NCBI GenBank assembly: GCA_033809515.1
Contig: JAPXLN010000013.1
Span: forward strand, 1-45,025
Length of the DNA: 45,025 nt
Reading direction: 5' to 3'
Source: JAPXLN01 sp033809515
GTDB taxonomy: Bacteria > Bacillota > Sulfobacillia > Fermentithermobacillales > Fermentithermobacillaceae
Numbering within the stretch: the first letter of the stretch is position 1; every line of letters starts with the position of its first letter. Position numbers and translations under genes: made by a program. Of this stretch, positions 24,785 through 32,881 are shown piece by piece. The notes beneath the pieces were generated by a model, which was not told where the DNA came from, did no database searches, and was given only the letters and a program-made list of their open reading frames with translations.

Positions 24785-25405
24785 ATGAAAGCTATCCTCG
24801 GCAAGAAGTTGGGGATGACTCAGGTGTTCGACGAAAAAGGATTGCTCATACCTGTCACCGTCATTGAAGCCGGTCCGTGCACGGTTGTGGAAAAGCGTAC
24901 TCTCGATAGGGACGGTTATCTTGCTGTGCAGCTTGGATTTGGATTTGTGAAGGAAAGAGCGGTCACGAAGCCTGTCGCCGGTTATTTCAAGAAGAAAGGG
25001 ATAAAACCCCTGAGGTACCTGCGAGAGTTCCGGGTTGAGTCTGGCGAGACCCTTAACGTCGGGGACCAAGTCACAGTGGACGCTTTTGGTCCCGGGGACT
25101 ACGTAGACGTAACGGGCAGGTCCATTGGTAAGGGTTACGCAGGAGGCATCAAGCGCTGGAATTTCGGGCGCGGACCGTCGTCTCACGGCTCCAAGTATCA
25201 TAGGGGACCAGGTTCTCTGCAGGCCCGGGATGCCGCAAGAGTATGGAAGGGCAGGAAAATGCCCGGCCATTTGGGCGACGAGACAGTCACTGTTAAGCGA
25301 CTGCGAGTTGTCAGCGTAGACCCTGAGAAGAACCTGATCTTGATTAACGGTGCTGTGCCGGGTACGAGGGGCTCTCTTGTAGCAATCAAAGGGGCTCTTC
25401 GGTGA
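24785..25405 (+). CDS. rplC: Large-subunit ribosomal protein uL3
   Basis: L3 is an early 50S assembly protein reaching toward the peptidyl transferase centre. The 206-residue product starts MKAILGKKLGMTQVF and has the typical loop region FGRGPSSHGSKYHRGPGSL near residues 129-147. GGAGGAGG precedes the ATG. It sits 32 bases after rpsJ. Confidence 0.97.
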   Translation: MKAILGKKLGMTQVFDEKGLLIPVTVIEAGPCTVVEKRTLDRDGYLAVQLGFGFVKERAVTKPVAGYFKKKGIKPLRYLREFRVESGETLNVGDQVTVDAFGPGDYVDVTGRSIGKGYAGGIKRWNFGRGPSSHGSKYHRGPGSLQARDAARVWKGRKMPGHLGDETVTVKRLRVVSVDPEKNLILINGAVPGTRGSLVAIKGALR

Positions 25406-25439
25406 TGGGTGAGATGCGGTTAAGGGAGGTGCGTTCCTC

Positions 25440-26063
25440 GTGCCACAAGCACAGGTGTTCAATATAAAAGGGGACAGAGTAGGCGAGATGGGCCTCCCCG
25501 AGCCGGTGTTCGGTGTAGAACCTAACAGGGGAGCTGTCCGGGCAGCGGTTTTGGCTCATGAGGCCAAGCTCCGAGCAGGTACTGCAAGCGCCAAAACCAG
25601 AGCTGAGGTACGTGGCGGAGGCAGAAAGCCATGGAGACAAAAGGGGCTTGGGAGAGCAAGGCACGGAAGCATCAGGTCGCCTATTTGGAAGGGCGGAGGA
25701 GTAACTTTTGGGCCTAAGCCACGAGATTATGGATGGTCGTTGCCTAAGAAAGTCAAGAGACTCGCATTGGTTTCCGCGCTTTCCGCAAAGGCTGATTCAG
25801 GAAATGTCATGGTTATTGACGATCTCAGCATGGAAAGTCCCAAGACCAAGGAGATTTTCGGCATTCTGAAGGGGCTGGGGGTAGAAAAGAGCGTTCTCGT
25901 GGTTACGGGTGAAAGAGAACCGAATCTGGTCCTTTCTTGCAGGAACATCCCGGGCGTTAAGGTCGTTACTGCCGAGAAATTGGGCACCTACGACGCAATG
26001 GCCAAGAGGCATCTTCTCATGACCAAGGATGCAGTCTCCAAATTGGAGGAGGTTTTGTCATGA
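25440..26063 (+). CDS. rplD: Large-subunit ribosomal protein uL4
   Basis: L4 lines the nascent-peptide tunnel and can regulate the S10 operon. The 207-residue product includes the tunnel loop segment TRAEVRGGGRKPWRQKGLGR and ARHGSIRSPIWKGGGV. GTG start eight bases after GGGAGGTG. Its stop overlaps the rplW ATG by four bases. Confidence 0.97.
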   Translation: MPQAQVFNIKGDRVGEMGLPEPVFGVEPNRGAVRAAVLAHEAKLRAGTASAKTRAEVRGGGRKPWRQKGLGRARHGSIRSPIWKGGGVTFGPKPRDYGWSLPKKVKRLALVSALSAKADSGNVMVIDDLSMESPKTKEIFGILKGLGVEKSVLVVTGEREPNLVLSCRNIPGVKVVTAEKLGTYDAMAKRHLLMTKDAVSKLEEVLS

Positions 26064-26350
26064 ATCTTTCATCCAGAGACATCATTATAGAACCTCTGGT
26101 CACTGAGAAGACGTACTCGGGTATGGAGCGGGGGACGTATTTCTTCAGGGTACACCCTCTTGCTACCAAGGCTGATGTGCACAACGCCATCGAGGAGATC
26201 TTTAAGGTGCGAGTAGTGAAAGTCAACACCATGAATGTCACGGGCAAACGCAGGCGTATGGGGCTGCATGTAGGACGAACCCGCAGGTGGAAGAAAGCAG
26301 TGGTAACCCTTGCGCCCGGCCAGAAGATCCCGTTCTTTGAAGGTGTGTAG
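26060..26350 (+). CDS. rplW: Large-subunit ribosomal protein uL23
   Basis: L23 is at the tunnel exit and docks trigger factor and SRP. The 96-residue product has IIEPLVTEKTY, RVVKVNTMNVTGKRRRMG and a short basic C-terminus, all typical. The ATGA overlap with rplD and the GGAGGAGG inside rplD suggest coupled translation. Confidence 0.97.
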   Translation: MNLSSRDIIIEPLVTEKTYSGMERGTYFFRVHPLATKADVHNAIEEIFKVRVVKVNTMNVTGKRRRMGLHVGRTRRWKKAVVTLAPGQKIPFFEGV

Positions 26351-26367
26351 GCAGGGAGGGAATCCAG

Positions 26368-27195
26368 TTGCCGGTTAAGAGTTTTAAGCCGACGTCTCCG
26401 GGGTTGCGGGGCAAGGTCGTCAGCAACTTTGAAGACATAGATGACAAGAAACCCGAGAGTTCTCTTACCTATTCGGTCAAGCGATATGCAGGGCGCAATG
26501 ACCAGGGCAAGGTTACGGTCAGACACCGGGGCGGCGGTGCCAGGAAGTTAGTCAGGATAGTTGACTTCAAGAGGGACAAAGACGGTATTCCCGCCAAAGT
26601 GGCGGCAATCGAGTATGACCCTGGGAGGTCAGCCAGAATAGCGCTTCTGCACTATGCAGATGGCGAGAAACGGTATATACTTGCTCCTCTGGGGCTTGAA
26701 AAAGGCGATAACGTTGTCTCAGGACCTGATGCCGATATCAGGCCCGGTAACGCATTGCCGTTGGAGAACGTCCCTACAGGGATCTTTGTTCACAACATTG
26801 AGTTAGTGCCGGGGAAAGGCGGCCAGCTGGCCAGAAGCGCGGGGACGCAAGCGCAGCTGATGGCCAAGGAAGGCGGTTTCGCCCTGCTGCGACTTGCTTC
26901 CGGTGAGCAGCGCAAGGTTCCTGTAATGTGTAAGGCCACAGTCGGTCAAGTGGGAAATGTGGAACACGAGAACATCACGTACGGTAAAGCAGGCACCAGG
27001 CGACACAAAGGCTGGCGTCCAAGCGTACGCGGTGTAGTAATGAACCCGGTAGACCACCCCCATGGCGGGGGAGAGGGAAAGGCCCCTGTGGGCCATCCGG
27101 GGCCGTTGTCGCCCTGGGGTAAGCCGACCCTTGGGTACCGAACGCGCAAGAAGGGTAAGGCGTCGAGCAAGTTGATTGTAAAACGAAGGAAATAA
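26368..27195 (+). CDS. rplB: Large-subunit ribosomal protein uL2
   Basis: L2 is essential for subunit joining and peptidyl transfer. The 275-residue product has the conserved NPVDHPHGGGEGKAPVGHPG region (about 226-245) with the functionally important His in PHGGGEG. It starts with TTG after GGGAGGGAA. The usual KTYKPTSPGRR start appears here as KSFKPTSPGLRG. Confidence 0.97.
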   Translation: MPVKSFKPTSPGLRGKVVSNFEDIDDKKPESSLTYSVKRYAGRNDQGKVTVRHRGGGARKLVRIVDFKRDKDGIPAKVAAIEYDPGRSARIALLHYADGEKRYILAPLGLEKGDNVVSGPDADIRPGNALPLENVPTGIFVHNIELVPGKGGQLARSAGTQAQLMAKEGGFALLRLASGEQRKVPVMCKATVGQVGNVEHENITYGKAGTRRHKGWRPSVRGVVMNPVDHPHGGGEGKAPVGHPGPLSPWGKPTLGYRTRKKGKASSKLIVKRRK

Positions 27196-27220
27196 CTTGT
27201 TGAGGAAGGAGGGGGCGATC

Positions 27221-27505
27221 CTGAGCCGGTCAGCCAAGAAAGGCCCGTATGTTGAGCAGAAGCTCCTTGAGAAGGTTCGACTCATGAACCAGAGGAGAGA
27301 AAGGCGGGTCATAAGAACATGGTCAAGGGCTTCCACCGTCGTTCCGGAGATGGTGGGGCATACCATAGCGGTTCACGATGGCAGGAAGCATGTTCCGGTG
27401 TACATCACTGAAGATGCGGTAGGCCACAAGCTGGGTGAGTTCGCTCCCACACGTACATTCAGAGGCCACGGAGCGCATACTGAGCGTTCCACCGCTTTGA
27501 AGTAA
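27221..27505 (+). CDS. rpsS: Small-subunit ribosomal protein uS19, apparent CTG start
   Basis: S19 lies in the 30S head, contacting the A-site finger bridge. The family starts M-x-RSxKKGPxV; here SRSAKKGPYVEQKLL follows directly after a CTG at 27221, which lies about eight bases after AAGGAGGGGG (27206-27215). This gives 94 residues, a normal length. No ATG, GTG or TTG occurs at or after this point near the N-terminus. Alternatives are TTG 27197 or 27200, which would add seven or eight non-conserved residues and place the strong ribosome-binding site inside the gene, or ATC 27218. Confidence 0.9.
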   Translation: MSRSAKKGPYVEQKLLEKVRLMNQRRERRVIRTWSRASTVVPEMVGHTIAVHDGRKHVPVYITEDAVGHKLGEFAPTRTFRGHGAHTERSTALK

Positions 27506-27519
27506 GGGGGCATTTCAAC

Positions 27520-27861
27520 ATGCAGGCTAGAGCCGTAGTCAGGCATATTAGGATTTCCCCCACTAAGGTAAGGATCGTGGCCAACATTGTACGGGGGAAG
27601 CCAGTTAAAGAGGCATTGGCAGTTTTGCGCTATACGCCCAAGAGGGCTAGCACAGTGATATCAAAGGCAATAGCGTCAGCGGCAGCTAACGCTGAGAACA
27701 ATCATGATATGGACAAAGATGCTCTCTTTGTGTCCGAGATTCTCGTTGATGAGGGTCCGACGCTCAAGAGGTACCATCCGCGACAGAGAGGGCAAGCTTT
27801 TCCCATAGCAAAGCGCACATCCCACTTGACCGTGGTACTCAGAGAAAGAGAGGAGGTATGA
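27520..27861 (+). CDS. rplV: Large-subunit ribosomal protein uL22
   Basis: L22 lines the exit tunnel with its beta hairpin. The 113-residue product opens MQARAVVRHIRISPTKVR and ends with RYHPRQRGQAFPIAKRTSHL, the hairpin and following strand. Position between rpsS and rpsC is standard. Confidence 0.97.
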   Translation: MQARAVVRHIRISPTKVRIVANIVRGKPVKEALAVLRYTPKRASTVISKAIASAAANAENNHDMDKDALFVSEILVDEGPTLKRYHPRQRGQAFPIAKRTSHLTVVLREREEV

Positions 27862-27864
27862 GTT

Positions 27865-28527
27865 TTGGGACAGAAGGTTCACCCTAAGGGTTTGCGGCTG
27901 GGAGTGATCTACGACTGGGATTCCCGCTGGTTTTCCCGGAAGGACTTCGCCGAGCTCCTCCTCGAAGACAAACTCATTCGGGATCATGTGAAAGAGAAGC
28001 TGGGGTTTGCAGGGATTCCAAGAATTGAGATCGAGAGAAAGCCACAGGAAGTGGCCGTAACCATACATGCTGCCAGGCCGGGCATAGTCATAGGCCGGGG
28101 CGGAACAGGGATCGATACACTGCGTAAGGAGATTGCCGACCTTACCGGCAACAAGAAAGTTACCGTTCACGTAATGGAAGTCAAGAATCCCGAACTTGAT
28201 GCTCAGCTCGTTGCTGAAAACATAGCTGAGTCTATTCAGCGCAGGGTTTCTTACAGGCGCGCCATGCGACAGGCCATTCAACGGACAATGCGCCAGGGTG
28301 CCAAAGGAATCAAGGTAAGGGTTGCAGGCAGGCTTGGAGGAGCTGAGATAGCTCGGAGAGAGAGGGCCGGAGAGGGCAGCGTGCCCTTGCACACTCTCAG
28401 AGCTGATGCAGACTACGGTTTTGCGGAAGCTCATACGACATACGGCCGGATTGGAGTTAAGGTCTGGATCTATAAAGGAGATATCCTCCCGGCTAAGACG
28501 CAACTTCCGTCTGAGGGAGGTAAGTAA
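27865..28527 (+). CDS. rpsC: Small-subunit ribosomal protein uS3
   Basis: S3 lines the mRNA entry channel. The 220-residue product starts GQKVHPKGLRLG from TTG 27865, six bases after AGGAGGTA. It has the KH-domain motif IVIGRGGTGIDTLRK and the C-terminal domain ending near YGRIGVKVWIYKGDILP. Confidence 0.97.
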   Translation: MGQKVHPKGLRLGVIYDWDSRWFSRKDFAELLLEDKLIRDHVKEKLGFAGIPRIEIERKPQEVAVTIHAARPGIVIGRGGTGIDTLRKEIADLTGNKKVTVHVMEVKNPELDAQLVAENIAESIQRRVSYRRAMRQAIQRTMRQGAKGIKVRVAGRLGGAEIARRERAGEGSVPLHTLRADADYGFAEAHTTYGRIGVKVWIYKGDILPAKTQLPSEGGK

Positions 28528-28530
28528 GCC

Positions 28531-28995
28531 ATGTTGATGCCCAAGAGAGTTAAGCACCGGAAGCAACACAGGGGCAAACGAACCGGAAAGGCAATTCGGG
28601 GAAGTGAGGTCTTTTACGGGGAATTCGGGCTTCAGGCCCTAGAGCCCGCATGGATTACAGACAGGCAGATTGAGGCTGCAAGGGTCGCGCTAACCAGGTA
28701 CATCAAAAGGGGAGGCAAGGTCTGGATCAGAATCTTCCCTGATAAACCGGTGACGAAGAAACCGGCTGAGACAAGGATGGGCGGAGGGAAAGGCAACCCT
28801 GAGTACTGGGTTGCTGTGGTCAAACCCGGACGGATACTTTTCGAGATAGCAGGTGTGCCCGAGGATGTGGCCCGTGAAGCGTTCCGGTTGGCAGGAATGA
28901 AGCTTCCCATAAAGACCAAGTTCCAGACGCGTCGAGGCGTTTTGGCTGAGGGACAGGAAAAGGCGGTGAAGGACAGTGAAGGTGCAGGAGATTAG
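28531..28995 (+). CDS. rplP: Large-subunit ribosomal protein uL16
   Basis: L16 supports the A-site tRNA elbow on the 50S subunit. The 154-residue product opens MLMPKRVKHRKQHRG, contains RMGGGKGNPEYWVAVVKPG, and is slightly longer than the usual 140-145 residues because of a hydrophilic tail. The tail overlaps rpmC by 20 bases. Confidence 0.96.
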   Translation: MLMPKRVKHRKQHRGKRTGKAIRGSEVFYGEFGLQALEPAWITDRQIEAARVALTRYIKRGGKVWIRIFPDKPVTKKPAETRMGGGKGNPEYWVAVVKPGRILFEIAGVPEDVAREAFRLAGMKLPIKTKFQTRRGVLAEGQEKAVKDSEGAGD

Positions 28996-29185
28996 GGGCT
29001 TGAGTGACGGAGAATTGGAGAAAAGACTTTCGGATCTTAAGGCAGAACTCTTCAACCTGCGCTTTCAGATGACCACCGGGCAGCTTGACAACGTGATGCG
29101 ACTGCGCGAGGTAAGACGGTCCATCGCCAGGGTGAAGACAGTGCAGCGCCAGCGGGAACTTAAAAGGCCTGCCCAGGAGGTTTGA
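28976..29185 (+). CDS. rpmC: Large-subunit ribosomal protein uL29
   Basis: L29 is a two-helix protein near the tunnel exit, next to L23. The 69-residue product begins MKVQEIRGLSDGELEKRL and contains ELFNLRFQMTTGQLDN. GTG start inside the 3' end of rplP; the ribosome-binding site is weak, so translation is probably coupled. Confidence 0.95.
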   Translation: MKVQEIRGLSDGELEKRLSDLKAELFNLRFQMTTGQLDNVMRLREVRRSIARVKTVQRQRELKRPAQEV

Positions 29186-29187
29186 AC

Positions 29188-29469
29188 ATGGAACGAGGAA
29201 AGCGCAAGGAACTTGTGGGCGTTGTGGTAAGCGACAAGATGGACAAGACTCGCGTGGTAGCTATCGAGTCCTGGAAAGTAGTGCCCATATACGGCAAGAG
29301 GGTCCGTAGAAGGCGCAAAGTGAAAGCTCACGATGAGACCAATCAAGCAGGCGTCGGGGATAAGGTAAGGCTTGTAGAAGCTCGCCCTATGTCCAAGGAC
29401 AAGAGATGGCTCATTGCCGAGATTCTTGAGAGATCGAGGCACAGCGCGGCAGGGGGTGGCAAGGCTTGA
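29188..29469 (+). CDS. rpsQ: Small-subunit ribosomal protein uS17
   Basis: S17 is a primary 16S rRNA binder with an OB fold. The 93-residue product has KELVGVVVSDKMDKTRVV and YGKRVRRRRKVKAHDE. ATG 29188 is seven bases after AGGAGG (29175-29180) at the rpmC end. Stop overlaps the rplN TTG. Confidence 0.97.
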   Translation: MERGKRKELVGVVVSDKMDKTRVVAIESWKVVPIYGKRVRRRRKVKAHDETNQAGVGDKVRLVEARPMSKDKRWLIAEILERSRHSAAGGGKA

Positions 29470-29834
29470 TCCAGATGCAGACCAACCTCACGGTGGCAGA
29501 CAATAGCGGAGCCAGGAAGATACAGTGCCTGAAGGTGCTGGGCGGAGCATTTCATCGATATGCCGGCCTCGGTGACGTTATTGTAGCTTCTGTCAAAGAG
29601 GCCACTCCCGGGAGCGTTGTCAAGAAGGGCCAGATAGTAAGGGCTGTGGTAGTTCGTACCAAGAGGAACGTAAGGCGACCCGACGGGACGTATATACGAT
29701 TTGACGATAACGCAGCGGTTATTTTGAGAGCTGATAAGGAACCTCAAGGTACGCGCATCTTTGGCCCTGTTGCGAGGGAGCTTCGGGAAAGGAAGTTTAG
29801 CAAGATCGTATCCCTTGCCCCTGAAGTGATTTAG
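29466..29834 (+). CDS. rplN: Large-subunit ribosomal protein uL14
   Basis: L14 forms intersubunit bridges and is the target of silencing factor RsfS. The 122-residue product, the exact usual length, begins MIQMQTNLTVADNSGARK from TTG 29466, which overlaps the rpsQ stop (TTGA). The conserved AxVKEATPG-type and RxxGTRIFGPVARELR segments are present. Confidence 0.97.
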   Translation: MIQMQTNLTVADNSGARKIQCLKVLGGAFHRYAGLGDVIVASVKEATPGSVVKKGQIVRAVVVRTKRNVRRPDGTYIRFDDNAAVILRADKEPQGTRIFGPVARELRERKFSKIVSLAPEVI

Positions 29835-29853
29835 GGCCGAAAAGGTGGTGGCA

Positions 29854-30171
29854 TTGCTTGTGAACATACGTAAGGACGACACGGTCCTGGTTATAACCGG
29901 CAAGTATAAAGGCAAGAAAGGCAAGGTCCTGAGGGCTATGCCGCGGGAGAACCGTCTTGTGGTGGAAGGTGTGAACATGGTTAAGAAGCACCAAAAGCCC
30001 ACTCAGGATGTGCCTCAGGGAGGAATCTTTGAGAAAGAGGGCCCGGTCCACCGGTCAAACGTCATGCTCATCTGCCCTAGATGCTCTAAGCCTGTTAGAT
30101 CCAGGCTCAAGGTGATCGGGGGAAATAAGGTTCGGGTATGCCGTAAATGCGGCGAAGCCATTGACAAGTGA
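29854..30171 (+). CDS. rplX: Large-subunit ribosomal protein uL24, zinc-ribbon tail
   Basis: L24 starts 50S assembly. The KOW motif is visible in IRKDDTVLVITGKYKGKKGK, and a C-terminal zinc ribbon has C74, C77, C96 and C99 (CPRC...CRKC). I chose TTG 29854, about six bases after AAGGTGG, giving 105 residues; GTG 29860 (MNIRKDD) and GTG 29845/29848 are alternatives. Confidence 0.94.
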   Translation: MLVNIRKDDTVLVITGKYKGKKGKVLRAMPRENRLVVEGVNMVKKHQKPTQDVPQGGIFEKEGPVHRSNVMLICPRCSKPVRSRLKVIGGNKVRVCRKCGEAIDK

Positions 30172-30182
30172 GGTCGAGTGAC

Positions 30183-30719
30183 GTGGCGCTTAGAGAAAGA
30201 TATCGTGACGAGATTATCCCGGCCATGGTCAAGGATTTCGGGTACCGGAACCGTCTCCAAGCTCCCAAAGTGGAGAAGGTTGTCATAAGCATGGGGGTTG
30301 GCGAGGCTACCCAGAACGCCGATGCACTGGAAGGCGCTCTGGCGGACTTGACCAGGATTTCCGGACAGAAACCGGTGGTTACCAAGGCCAAGCGCTCTAT
30401 ATCAGCGTTTAAGGTCAGGGCCGGTATGAATGTAGGCTGCAAAGTTACTCTCAGGGGAGAGCGCATGTATGATTTTCTGGAGAAGCTCTTCAACGTAGTT
30501 CTCCCCAGGGTAAGGGACTTTCGTGGGGTATCCCCTGACGGATTTGATGGTAGAGGGAGCTACTCTCTGGGATTGAGGGAGCAACTCATATTCCCGGAGA
30601 TCGACTATGACAAAGTCTCGAAGATTCGTGGCATGAACATTACTATTACTACCAGTGCGCGGACTGACGAGGAAGGATATTACCTTCTTAAGGCACTGGG
30701 CATGCCTTTCAGAGAGTGA
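30183..30719 (+). CDS. rplE: Large-subunit ribosomal protein uL5
   Basis: L5 binds 5S rRNA and contacts P-site tRNA. The 178-residue product has LRERYRDEIIPAMVKDFGY, KVEKVVISMGVGEATQN and a C-terminal TSARTDEEGYYLLKALGMPF. GTG 30183 lies seven bases after GAGGTCG; the GTG at 30168 overlapping the rplX stop is less likely. Confidence 0.97.
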   Translation: MALRERYRDEIIPAMVKDFGYRNRLQAPKVEKVVISMGVGEATQNADALEGALADLTRISGQKPVVTKAKRSISAFKVRAGMNVGCKVTLRGERMYDFLEKLFNVVLPRVRDFRGVSPDGFDGRGSYSLGLREQLIFPEIDYDKVSKIRGMNITITTSARTDEEGYYLLKALGMPFRE

Positions 30720-30731
30720 GGAGGAGATAGG

Positions 30732-30917
30732 TTGGCAGGGCTGGCTAAGGTCAATAAGTCCAAGCGGGAGCCTAAGTACAGAGTGCAGAAGGTCAATCGC
30801 TGTCAGATATGCGGTCGTGCCCGTGCTTATATGAGAAAGTTCGGATTGTGCAGGCATTGTTTCAGGCGGTTGGCCCACCGGGGTGAGATTCCGGGAATTA
30901 GGAAAGCCAGCTGGTAG
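30732..30917 (+). CDS. rpsN: Small-subunit ribosomal protein uS14, short zinc form
   Basis: S14 belongs to the 30S head. This is the 61-residue zinc type with C24, C27, C40 and C43 (CQIC...CRHC), ending RGEIPGIRKASW. TTG start follows GAGGAGGAGA. The zinc form, rather than the long Cys-less form, agrees with the zinc-type L33, L36, L24 and S4 in this window. Confidence 0.97.
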   Translation: MAGLAKVNKSKREPKYRVQKVNRCQICGRARAYMRKFGLCRHCFRRLAHRGEIPGIRKASW

Positions 30918-30930
30918 GAGGGAGATCACT

Positions 30931-31326
30931 ATGACACATGATCCTGTTGCGGATATGCTGACAAGACTCCGCAATGCTGGCCTGGCAAGGCACGAAATAG
31001 TGGAGATGCCCGGTTCTAAGATGAAGGAGAGGATTCTGGCCGTCCTCAAAGAGGAAGGCTACATCAGGGACTATGAGGTTGTGCCCGGGAAGCCCATGCC
31101 TAAGCTCAGAGTATATCTCAAGTATGGTCCTGGCAGGACTCGAGCGATTACCGGGATAAAGCAGATCTCAAAACCCGGCCTCCGGGTATATGCAAATAAG
31201 CATGAGGTGCCCAGAGTTCTTGGGGGCCTTGGGATTGCCGTGGTATCCACTTCCCAGGGGATTATGACAGACAAGAATGCTAGATCACTTGGGCTCGGCG
31301 GCGAAGTGATTTGCTACGTATGGTAA
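30931..31326 (+). CDS. rpsH: Small-subunit ribosomal protein uS8
   Basis: S8 is a primary binder of the 16S central domain and the spc operon regulator in E. coli. The 131-residue product starts MTHDPVADMLTRLRNA and ends STSQGIMTDKNARSLGLGGE plus five residues. ATG 30931 is preceded by AGGAGGGAGA. Confidence 0.97.
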   Translation: MTHDPVADMLTRLRNAGLARHEIVEMPGSKMKERILAVLKEEGYIRDYEVVPGKPMPKLRVYLKYGPGRTRAITGIKQISKPGLRVYANKHEVPRVLGGLGIAVVSTSQGIMTDKNARSLGLGGEVICYVW

Positions 31327-31348
31327 CAAACGGCGGGAGGTCTTTGAC

Positions 31349-31882
31349 GTGTCTCGAATAGGTGAAAAGCCGGTCCCAATTCCTGAAGGGGTTACCGTAA
31401 CTGTATCAGGCGACAGCATCGGGGTACAGGGCCCGAAAGGTACCCTGTCCAGGGATATTCATCCCGAAATGAAGGTCACCGTCGGTAATGGTCAGATTAC
31501 GGTCGAAAGGCCCTCCGACGGAAAGAAGCACAGGTCGCTTCACGGTCTAACGCGTACACTCATAGCTAATATGGTTACCGGGGTGACAGAGGGTTACTCC
31601 AAGGGTTTGGAGATATCCGGTATGGGGTATCGTGCGTCAAAAGTCCAGGATAAGCTGGTGTTGAACCTTGGGTTCATAAGGCCGGTTGAAATTGTCCCTC
31701 CGCCCGGCATTGTCATTGAGGTCCCGACGCCTACATCTGTGACTGTCAGCGGCATTGACAAGGAAGTTGTGGGCCAGGTGGCAGCTGACATAAGAAAGCT
31801 TCGGCCTCCGGAGCCATATCAGGGGTCGGGAGTTCGATATGCCGGTGAGAAGATAAGAAGGAAGGCGGCCAAGAGCGGCTAG
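31349..31882 (+). CDS. rplF: Large-subunit ribosomal protein uL6
   Basis: L6 lies near the sarcin-ricin loop. The 177-residue product begins SRIGEKPVPIPEGV after a GTG start and has the C-terminal signature PEPYQGSGVRYAGEKIRRK. Length and position are standard. Confidence 0.97.
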   Translation: MSRIGEKPVPIPEGVTVTVSGDSIGVQGPKGTLSRDIHPEMKVTVGNGQITVERPSDGKKHRSLHGLTRTLIANMVTGVTEGYSKGLEISGMGYRASKVQDKLVLNLGFIRPVEIVPPPGIVIEVPTPTSVTVSGIDKEVVGQVAADIRKLRPPEPYQGSGVRYAGEKIRRKAAKSG

Positions 31883-31908
31883 CAGGATTCGGGGAGGGAA
31901 GACCGTCT

Positions 31909-32280
31909 ATGACTATGAGCGCAAAAGACAAGAGAGCAAAGCGAGTTCGCAGGCATCTTAGGGTCAGAAGAAAGGTAAATGGTACTTCTGACCGGCCTCG
32001 GCTTTGCGTGTTCAGAAGCCTGAAGCATATACACGCACAAGTTATTGATGATGCTTCGGGCGAGACTATAGTTTCAGTTTCTACCTCGGAGCCGTTTTTC
32101 CGGGAACAGAACCAGAAAGGCGGAAATACGGCTGCCGCTTCCATGGCAGGTAAGATCCTGGCCCAGAGGGCGCGAGACAAAGGCATCAGCAAGGTTGTCT
32201 TTGACCGCGGTGGTTACCTGTACCATGGCAGGGTGAAGGCGTTAGCTGAGGCAGCCAGAGAAGGTGGACTGGATTTCTAG
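31909..32280 (+). CDS. rplR: Large-subunit ribosomal protein uL18
   Basis: L18 binds 5S rRNA with L5. The 123-residue product has KRVRRHLRVRRKVNGTSDRP, RLCVFRSLKHIHAQVIDD and ends VKALAEAAREGGLDF. Between rplF and rpsE as in most bacteria. Confidence 0.97.
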   Translation: MTMSAKDKRAKRVRRHLRVRRKVNGTSDRPRLCVFRSLKHIHAQVIDDASGETIVSVSTSEPFFREQNQKGGNTAAASMAGKILAQRARDKGISKVVFDRGGYLYHGRVKALAEAAREGGLDF

Positions 32281-32299
32281 AATGCGGGGTGATTACCTG

Positions 32300-32881
32300 G
32301 TGAATAGAACGTCACGTACTAGAGACAGAGGAAGTGATCGAAGCCCTGAGGCTGCATTCGAGCGACCTCAAGAGGAGTTTCGTGATGAAGTGGTGACTGT
32401 GGGCCCTGTTTCAAAGACGGTTAAGGGTGGGCGCAGGCGCAGTTTTCGGTCCCTGGTTGTCGTAGGAAACGGCAATGGAAAGGTTGGGGCCGGGCTCGGC
32501 AAAGCTCAAGACCTTACTGATGCAATCAGAAAAGGGATTGACGACGCCAAGAAGAATCTGATTGAGGTGCCCAGATACAATACTACCATCCCCCATGAAG
32601 TGTTAGGTCGTTTTGGAGCGGGTATGGTGCTCCTAAGGCCGGCGTCTCCCGGAACCGGGGTTATTGCCGGGCGGGGAGTAAGGCCGGTTATGGAGCTGGC
32701 GGGTATTCAGGACGTGTTGGCCAAGTCAATCGGTTCTGCCAACCCATACAATGTGGTCTACGCCACAATAGATGCGCTGAAGCAGCTGCGAAGCGCCAGC
32801 GAGGTGGCTGAACTCAGGGGCAAGTCATTTAGGGCTCAAAGAGACGAGGAATCGGAGGTTTCATCAAATGGAACTGTATGA
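32300..32881 (+). CDS. rpsE: Small-subunit ribosomal protein uS5
   Basis: S5 helps shape the decoding region and mRNA entry. The 193-residue product contains the spectinomycin loop region VSKTVKGGRRRSFRSLVVVG and GNGNGKVGAGLGKA. GTG 32300 is seven bases after GGGGTGAT; ATG 32282 would add six residues. The N-terminus (about 35 residues) is rich in Arg, Asp and Glu. The gene overlaps rplO by 14 bases, leaving no room for rpmD (L30), which usually stands here. Confidence 0.96.
   Translation: MNRTSRTRDRGSDRSPEAAFERPQEEFRDEVVTVGPVSKTVKGGRRRSFRSLVVVGNGNGKVGAGLGKAQDLTDAIRKGIDDAKKNLIEVPRYNTTIPHEVLGRFGAGMVLLRPASPGTGVIAGRGVRPVMELAGIQDVLAKSIGSANPYNVVYATIDALKQLRSASEVAELRGKSFRAQRDEESEVSSNGTV

Noticed and set aside
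27676..28569. Minus-strand open frame of 297 codons
   Set aside because: Antisense to rplV and rpsC, no domain, no ribosome-binding site of note.
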